From Candidatus Sulfopaludibacter sp. SbA3 (GTDB taxonomy: Bacteria > Acidobacteriota > Terriglobia > Bryobacterales > Bryobacteraceae), in assembly GCA_945900935.1 (NCBI GenBank), contig CAMDKT010000010.1:1-26290 (forward strand): a stretch of DNA of 26,290 nucleotides. The letters are read 5' to 3'. Positions 22,576 to 26,290 of the stretch are shown piece after piece (position 1 is the stretch's first letter; every line of letters starts with the position of its first letter). The notes beneath the pieces are model-generated. The model was given only the letters and a program-made list of their open reading frames with translations, was not told the origin of the DNA and made no database searches. A program made the translations under genes and the position numbers.

Positions 22576-24801
22576 TTACAGCCGCGGCATCAGCACGTAC
22601 ACGCCAATCACATCCACCGGCGTCACCGCCTGCACCTTCACGCCCACCCGCGACCGCGACCCCAGCGCCTGCCGCACCCGGCTATGGTCGGCTGCCAGCG
22701 CTTCCGCCCTTTCCCCCGCATACACATCCAACAACGGTATCCACGCCGCCAGCCGCTCCTTCACCGCGCCCAACTGCATAACTCGCACCCGCTCCGGCAC
22801 ATCCGCGCCCGGCCGCTCCAACAGCCCAAACGCCTCCGCCCCGGCATGCGTCCGCGCTCCCGTCGCCACATCCACCGCCAAAGCGGCGGACTCCTCCGCC
22901 ATCGCAAACTGCGGACCCAACCGTCCCTTGGAATCGATCCGGTGCCGTATCCGCAGCAACAGCAGCGCCACCACCCGGTCCACATCCCCGCTCTCCCACA
23001 CGCCGCACCGCGGCAGCGTCGCCGGATCGTCGTTCCGCATCACCGCATCCAAAGCATTCTCCAGAAACGTTTCCGCCAAAATCCCAGGCAACGGATGCGC
23101 CCGGTGTATCGACAAATAACCGGCCCGCGGCCGCGCCTCAAAAGCCACCCGCAACGGCCGCGGATTCGCCACATCCTCCAACAACCCCTCCGCCAGAAAC
23201 CGCTCTCGCAACGTATCGCCAACCAAGTGCAGCGGAGCCGCAAATCCCCCGCGCGGCTGCGCCGCCAGTGGCGCGCCCAGCCGCATCAAGGACCGCGATA
23301 CAAACCGCTCCACATCCGCGAAACCGCCCAATGCCGATTGTGTCGCCTCCCATTCCGGCGCCACCTCCTCCGGCTTCAAGCTGTGCTGCGCAAATATCGT
23401 TCGCGCCTTCTTCTCCTTCTCACTCGCGTTCGTCCACGCGATATCGATTTCCTTCGCCTCCGCCGTATCCGCCATCCCAAAGTCGAACGATGTCTGTTGC
23501 CGCGCCCGCAGCAGGACAGCCGACATCAGCGCCTTCGTCAAGCTCCCGCCCTCATCCGGCATCGGAACCTGCACGCCGGTCTGCCGCTCAATCGTCCGCG
23601 CCTTCTTCAGAATCACGTCCAGCACCGCCCCGTCCACCGGATTGTTCTCCCCGTAAATCAGAATCGTCCTCACCACTTCCCGCTTCTGTCCAAAACGGTC
23701 AATCCGCCCCTCCCGCTGCTGATGCCGCGTCGGATTCCATGACAAATCGTAATGCGCCACCGCATTGAAAAACGCCTGCAAATTGATCCCCTCGGACAAA
23801 CAATCCGTCGCCACCAGAATCCGCTTCTCCTCTTGGCCCAACTCCTCCACCCGCTGTTCCCGTTCCTCGGAAGGCACAGCGCCCGTCACCACCGCCACTG
23901 TATAGTCCTTGAACGCCGCCGCCAGCGCCGCCCCCACTGCGTGCGCCGTCGCAATAAACCGGCAAAACACCACCGGCGAATACCCGTCCTGCACCAGTTT
24001 CTGAACCACCGTTTTCAGCGTCGTGAATTTCGGATCCCTTGCCGGCTGCGCCGCCAGTGCCTCCGCCTGTGCAATCAGCCCCGCCAACCGCGGATCCTCC
24101 GTCGCGCCCCCCGGCTCTAAATCGTCCTCCGCCCCTTCGTCTTCATCTATCGTCCGCGCCGCAATCCGCGCCGCCTCTTCCGCGTCGGCCTCCGTATTCG
24201 CCCGAGTCCGCAGCGCCCGCACCGCCGCCGCCGGGCTCGACCCAACACATCGCATCAGCGCCAGCATCCCCCAAAACGCCAGCCGCTGCCGCAGTTCCCC
24301 CTCCGCCGCCTGCACCGTTTCCGCGCAATAATCCAGGATCTCTCCATAGAACCGCTCGTAGTCCCCGGAGAGCCTATACTTCACATCGCTCGTCTCCCGC
24401 TGCGGAAACAGCCCCGGCTCCTTCCAGGCATCAATGTCCACTCGCCGCCGCTGAATGTAGTAACCAGCCAGCCGCTCCCGCAACGCTCGAAACTCCTCCG
24501 GCGGAAGTTCCCGCAATCCGGCGAAGGCAGGCTCCAGCAGCCCCAGCAGGTTATGGTACGCGTCATCGTCGCCGGAATGCGGCGTGGCCGTCAGCAACAC
24601 CAGATGCCGCTTCATATCGGCAGCCAATAGTTTCAGCAAGTCGAATCGCAGATGGCGGCCCTTGCCGCCCGATACCGACGCGTGCGCTTCATCCACCACT
24701 ACCATCTCCGGGCACGCCCGCAGAAAGTCATGGAACCGCCGCTCACTCTTTATGAAATCCAGGCTCACCACCGTGAACGGATACGCCTCAAACAGGCTCA
24801 T
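22576..24801 (-). CDS. SNF2-like helicase, DrmD-like, N-terminus lost at a breakpoint
   Basis: About 741 residues of genuine helicase remain. Motif II VVVDEAHAS and LLTATPHSGDDDAYHNLLGLLEP are near the start, and the helicase C domain shows VFCRFIATAHAVG, ILVATDCLSEGINLQAFFNAV and RHQQREGRIDRFGQK (motif VI). The rest resembles the C-terminal part of DrmD-like proteins (ARTIERQTGVQVPMPDEGG). No Walker A motif or N-terminal half exists: homology starts at SLFEAYPFTVVSLDF, and the frame then runs antisense into the amidohydrolase remnant up to 24915. The product, if made, cannot bind ATP properly. It ends 14 bp before the methylase start. Confidence 0.85.
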   Translation of the reverse strand: MSLFEAYPFTVVSLDFIKSERRFHDFLRACPEMVVVDEAHASVSGGKGRHLRFDLLKLLAADMKRHLVLLTATPHSGDDDAYHNLLGLLEPAFAGLRELPPEEFRALRERLAGYYIQRRRVDIDAWKEPGLFPQRETSDVKYRLSGDYERFYGEILDYCAETVQAAEGELRQRLAFWGMLALMRCVGSSPAAAVRALRTRANTEADAEEAARIAARTIDEDEGAEDDLEPGGATEDPRLAGLIAQAEALAAQPARDPKFTTLKTVVQKLVQDGYSPVVFCRFIATAHAVGAALAAAFKDYTVAVVTGAVPSEEREQRVEELGQEEKRILVATDCLSEGINLQAFFNAVAHYDLSWNPTRHQQREGRIDRFGQKREVVRTILIYGENNPVDGAVLDVILKKARTIERQTGVQVPMPDEGGSLTKALMSAVLLRARQQTSFDFGMADTAEAKEIDIAWTNASEKEKKARTIFAQHSLKPEEVAPEWEATQSALGGFADVERFVSRSLMRLGAPLAAQPRGGFAAPLHLVGDTLRERFLAEGLLEDVANPRPLRVAFEARPRAGYLSIHRAHPLPGILAETFLENALDAVMRNDDPATLPRCGVWESGDVDRVVALLLLRIRHRIDSKGRLGPQFAMAEESAALAVDVATGARTHAGAEAFGLLERPGADVPERVRVMQLGAVKERLAAWIPLLDVYAGERAEALAADHSRVRQALGSRSRVGVKVQAVTPVDVIGVYVLMPRL

Positions 24802-25219
24802 GCGCGTCCGGGGAGTCCTATTCGACCTGGGCCATGGGCTCGGCAGCTTCAACTTTGCCGAGGCGCGGAAGTGCCTCGATGCGGGTTTTCCGGTGGACAC
24901 GATTTCCAGTGACATCTATCAGCGCAACATCGAGGGACCCGTTTACGACATGCCTACGACGATGTCGAAGCTGCTGTATCTGGGGATGAGCCTTGATGAC
25001 GTGCTGTTGCGCTCAACCGCCAATCCGGCGAAGGTGATCGGGCGCGTCGAAGGGCTGGGCACCTTGCGCGTCGGAGCGCCGGGTGACGTTGCTGTACTGG
25101 CGATTGAGGATGGGCAGTTCCGGCTGGTGGATTCGCAGCGCAATGCGGTGATCGCCAAGCAGCGGATTGCGTGCCGGCTTACGATTTGTCGTGGGAAGAG
25201 GGTGGTGGGGCGGGTTTAG
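24800..25219 (+). pseudogene. C-terminal fragment of an amidohydrolase (dihydroorotase-like), 5' part missing
   Basis: 139 residues in frame: RGVLFDLGHGLGSFNFAEA, DTISSDIYQRN (with a late metal-binding Asp), MPTTMSKLLYLGMSLDD, STANPAKVIGRVEGLG and RVGAPGDVAVLAI. These are the last third of the amidohydrolase superfamily (EF_0837/deacetylase-like). The N-terminal metal-binding HxH region is absent. Homology begins at the same point where the helicase ends, and the ATG at 24800 lies in the junction, so this is a truncated gene, not a real short protein. The frame upstream of the junction (from 24584) is antisense to the helicase. Confidence 0.88.
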
Positions 25220-25687
25220 ATTCCATTGCATTTCGGCGGCGCTGGCCGGATCGACGGCGTCCCTCTAACGGATCAGCGTCCGCTTCCGGCCTCGCAAGCG
25301 CCTACTCGCCGGGCGTTTACCTACGCAGGCCGGATGGCCTCATCGCTGAACAACCGCCCACTTCGTAATGCAGCAGCGCCAGCTTCGGGAGATGCTGACC
25401 GATGAGGATTTGCCTGCGCGTCTGATCCAACAGGTGATCGCCTCCGCTTATGTTGCGCGGAACATTCGCGATCTCGGCTCCACCGAAGGGCGTTCCGCCG
25501 TCATGGACAACTACTATAAGGAACAAGTTGTCCAGCAAGACCCGGCGTCTCCAAATTTGGTCATGAATAGGGAGAACACGTAAGCGTCGAAGTCCCTATG
25601 TCTTTCCAACCTTGCCAAGGTATTGGCGGAGCCGAAAGGAGATGAGGCTGGTATTCTTCACCGAGGGATTATGGGGGCTGATACCCG
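25220..25687. other. Stretch without a clear gene between the amidohydrolase remnant and the right-edge gene
   Basis: 468 bp. A plus-strand frame at 25368-25583 (71 codons, with LIQQVIASAYVARNIRDLG) is the best candidate, but it has no ribosome-binding site and no recognised family. It could be the end of a decayed gene. No terminator, RNA gene or insertion-sequence end was identified. Confidence 0.45.
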
Positions 25688-26290
25688 CTAGCGGTTCCGC
25701 TTCAGCCAATCCACGATCATTTGGCGGAGATCTCGGAACGTGACCTCGGCCGGTTGCAGCTTAAGCTCGGTACACAACGCTGGAAGGACTGCTAGAAATC
25801 CTTCGTACCGTTCGAAGATAACTCTGCCACCTGGTAGTCTCTTGCGCTTGGATGCTGTGGCTAACCACTTCCTGATCTCCCCTATCGCAGTCTCCACGTT
25901 GCGCCCGTGCGAGTGAATGTCCTGCCCTGCTATGTCAGAGATGAAGATCTGATAGCGGTGCGGAGCCGCATCGAAGATGAGAGAGACCTTATTTCGCTGG
26001 GCCGTGCCTCCGTACTGCTTACAGCCAAGAAAGAGGCCGAGCTCCAACGGCATGTTGAATCGAGGAAGTCCATGCTGTGCGTCCAGATGGACGGCGGAAA
26101 TGTCGTGAACTCCAAACTTGCACTCTGCGATAATGCGCTGAATCTTTGCGAGCCGAAACTCTCCGGCGTCGTCGTCTTCCCGCGCAGAGCGCGCCACGAA
26201 ACCCAGATCGGTAATCGCGAATACGATTGCATCGAACATGGGCTTGTACCCCTCGTCGAAGGGGCAGTTTACAAAAACCTGATCGCTCGG
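25688..26290 (-). CDS. VNCPFD-motif protein (Rossmann/TIR- or deoxyribosyltransferase-like), 5' end outside the window
   Basis: 200 codons are visible, and the frame is open to the right edge. An internal ATG at 26239 exists, but DQVFVNCPFDEGYKP lies upstream of it in frame and belongs to the protein. Conserved-looking segments: FDAIVFAITDLGF, REDDDAGEFRLAKIQRII, CKFGVHDIS, PRFNMPLELGLFLG, RYQIFISDIAGQDIHSHG and AIGEIRKWL. I know similar proteins as hypotheticals in bacterial genomes. The alternating strand-helix pattern with Glu/Asp clusters suggests a Rossmann-like nucleotide fold, possibly TIR or nucleoside deoxyribosyltransferase-like; that is inference. Its place beside a defence island makes an effector role plausible. 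Confidence 0.7.
   Translation of the reverse strand, partial: PSDQVFVNCPFDEGYKPMFDAIVFAITDLGFVARSAREDDDAGEFRLAKIQRIIAECKFGVHDISAVHLDAQHGLPRFNMPLELGLFLGCKQYGGTAQRNKVSLIFDAAPHRYQIFISDIAGQDIHSHGRNVETAIGEIRKWLATASKRKRLPGGRVIFERYEGFLAVLPALCTELKLQPAEVTFRDLRQMIVDWLKRNR

Noticed and set aside
22684..23742. Long Arg/Pro-rich plus-strand frame
   Set aside because: It is the antisense shadow of the helicase, with codon use typical of GC-rich shadows.
24584..25219. 211-aa plus-strand protein
   Set aside because: The first 72 codons are antisense to the helicase; only the part after the junction belongs to the amidohydrolase.

Overview
The window looks like a stretch of a high-GC acidobacterial chromosome or contig, probably Bryobacterales ('Solibacter'-type). 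The strongest taxonomic marker is the C-terminal domain of the secreted protein at 6971-8848, which reads like the Solibacter-type TIGR03437 domain. Signal-peptide proteins of unknown function and TAT/Sec-type Gfo/Idh/MocA oxidoreductases point the same way. No rRNA, tRNA or CRISPR array was seen.

Left part (1-14.0 kb), mostly housekeeping and secreted proteins: a DUF4870 membrane protein with three perfect 48-bp repeats cut by the left edge; a HEAT-like secreted protein; a zinc-ribbon membrane protein; a RES/Xre toxin-antitoxin pair with a palindrome lying between its -35 and -10 boxes; a secreted glycerophosphodiesterase; a decayed Gfo/Idh/MocA oxidoreductase; a three-gene minus-strand cluster (FecR-domain protein, secreted protein, tiny Cys-rich protein); an Asp-box/TIGR03437 protein; a signal-peptide-bearing SAM methyltransferase; an MBL-fold hydrolase; a small membrane protein followed by ygfZ; and a minus-strand operon of a secreted protein, cysH, cysC and a PHP-domain phosphatase. 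In that operon CysC makes PAPS, and the PHP enzyme may remove the by-product pAp.

Right part (14.2-26.3 kb) is a defence/mobile island, nearly all on the minus strand: an MqsA-like zinc-finger/HTH antitoxin with an unrecognised 140-aa partner and a 16-bp perfect palindrome in front; a complete DarT-DarG DNA ADP-ribosylation toxin-antitoxin pair; an HNH endonuclease; a 1417-aa Eco57I-type methylase; and a SNF2-like helicase. The last two resemble the DrmD/DrmMI pair of class 1 DISARM, with no drmA, drmB or drmC in view. Two short, decayed copies of HNH gene segments lie at 14.2 and 15.5 kb. At the right edge is part of a gene whose product starts around a VFVNCPFD motif; I infer a Rossmann/TIR- or deoxyribosyltransferase-like protein.

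The helicase has lost its N-terminus, including the ATP-binding motif, at a sharp breakpoint at about 24,800. Directly abutting it is the C-terminal third of an amidohydrolase on the other strand that has lost its own 5' part. The + strand is C-rich over G for most of the 24.8 kb to the left, whatever the gene orientation, and stops being so at this breakpoint. The junction is therefore a real deletion/rearrangement or an assembly chimera.
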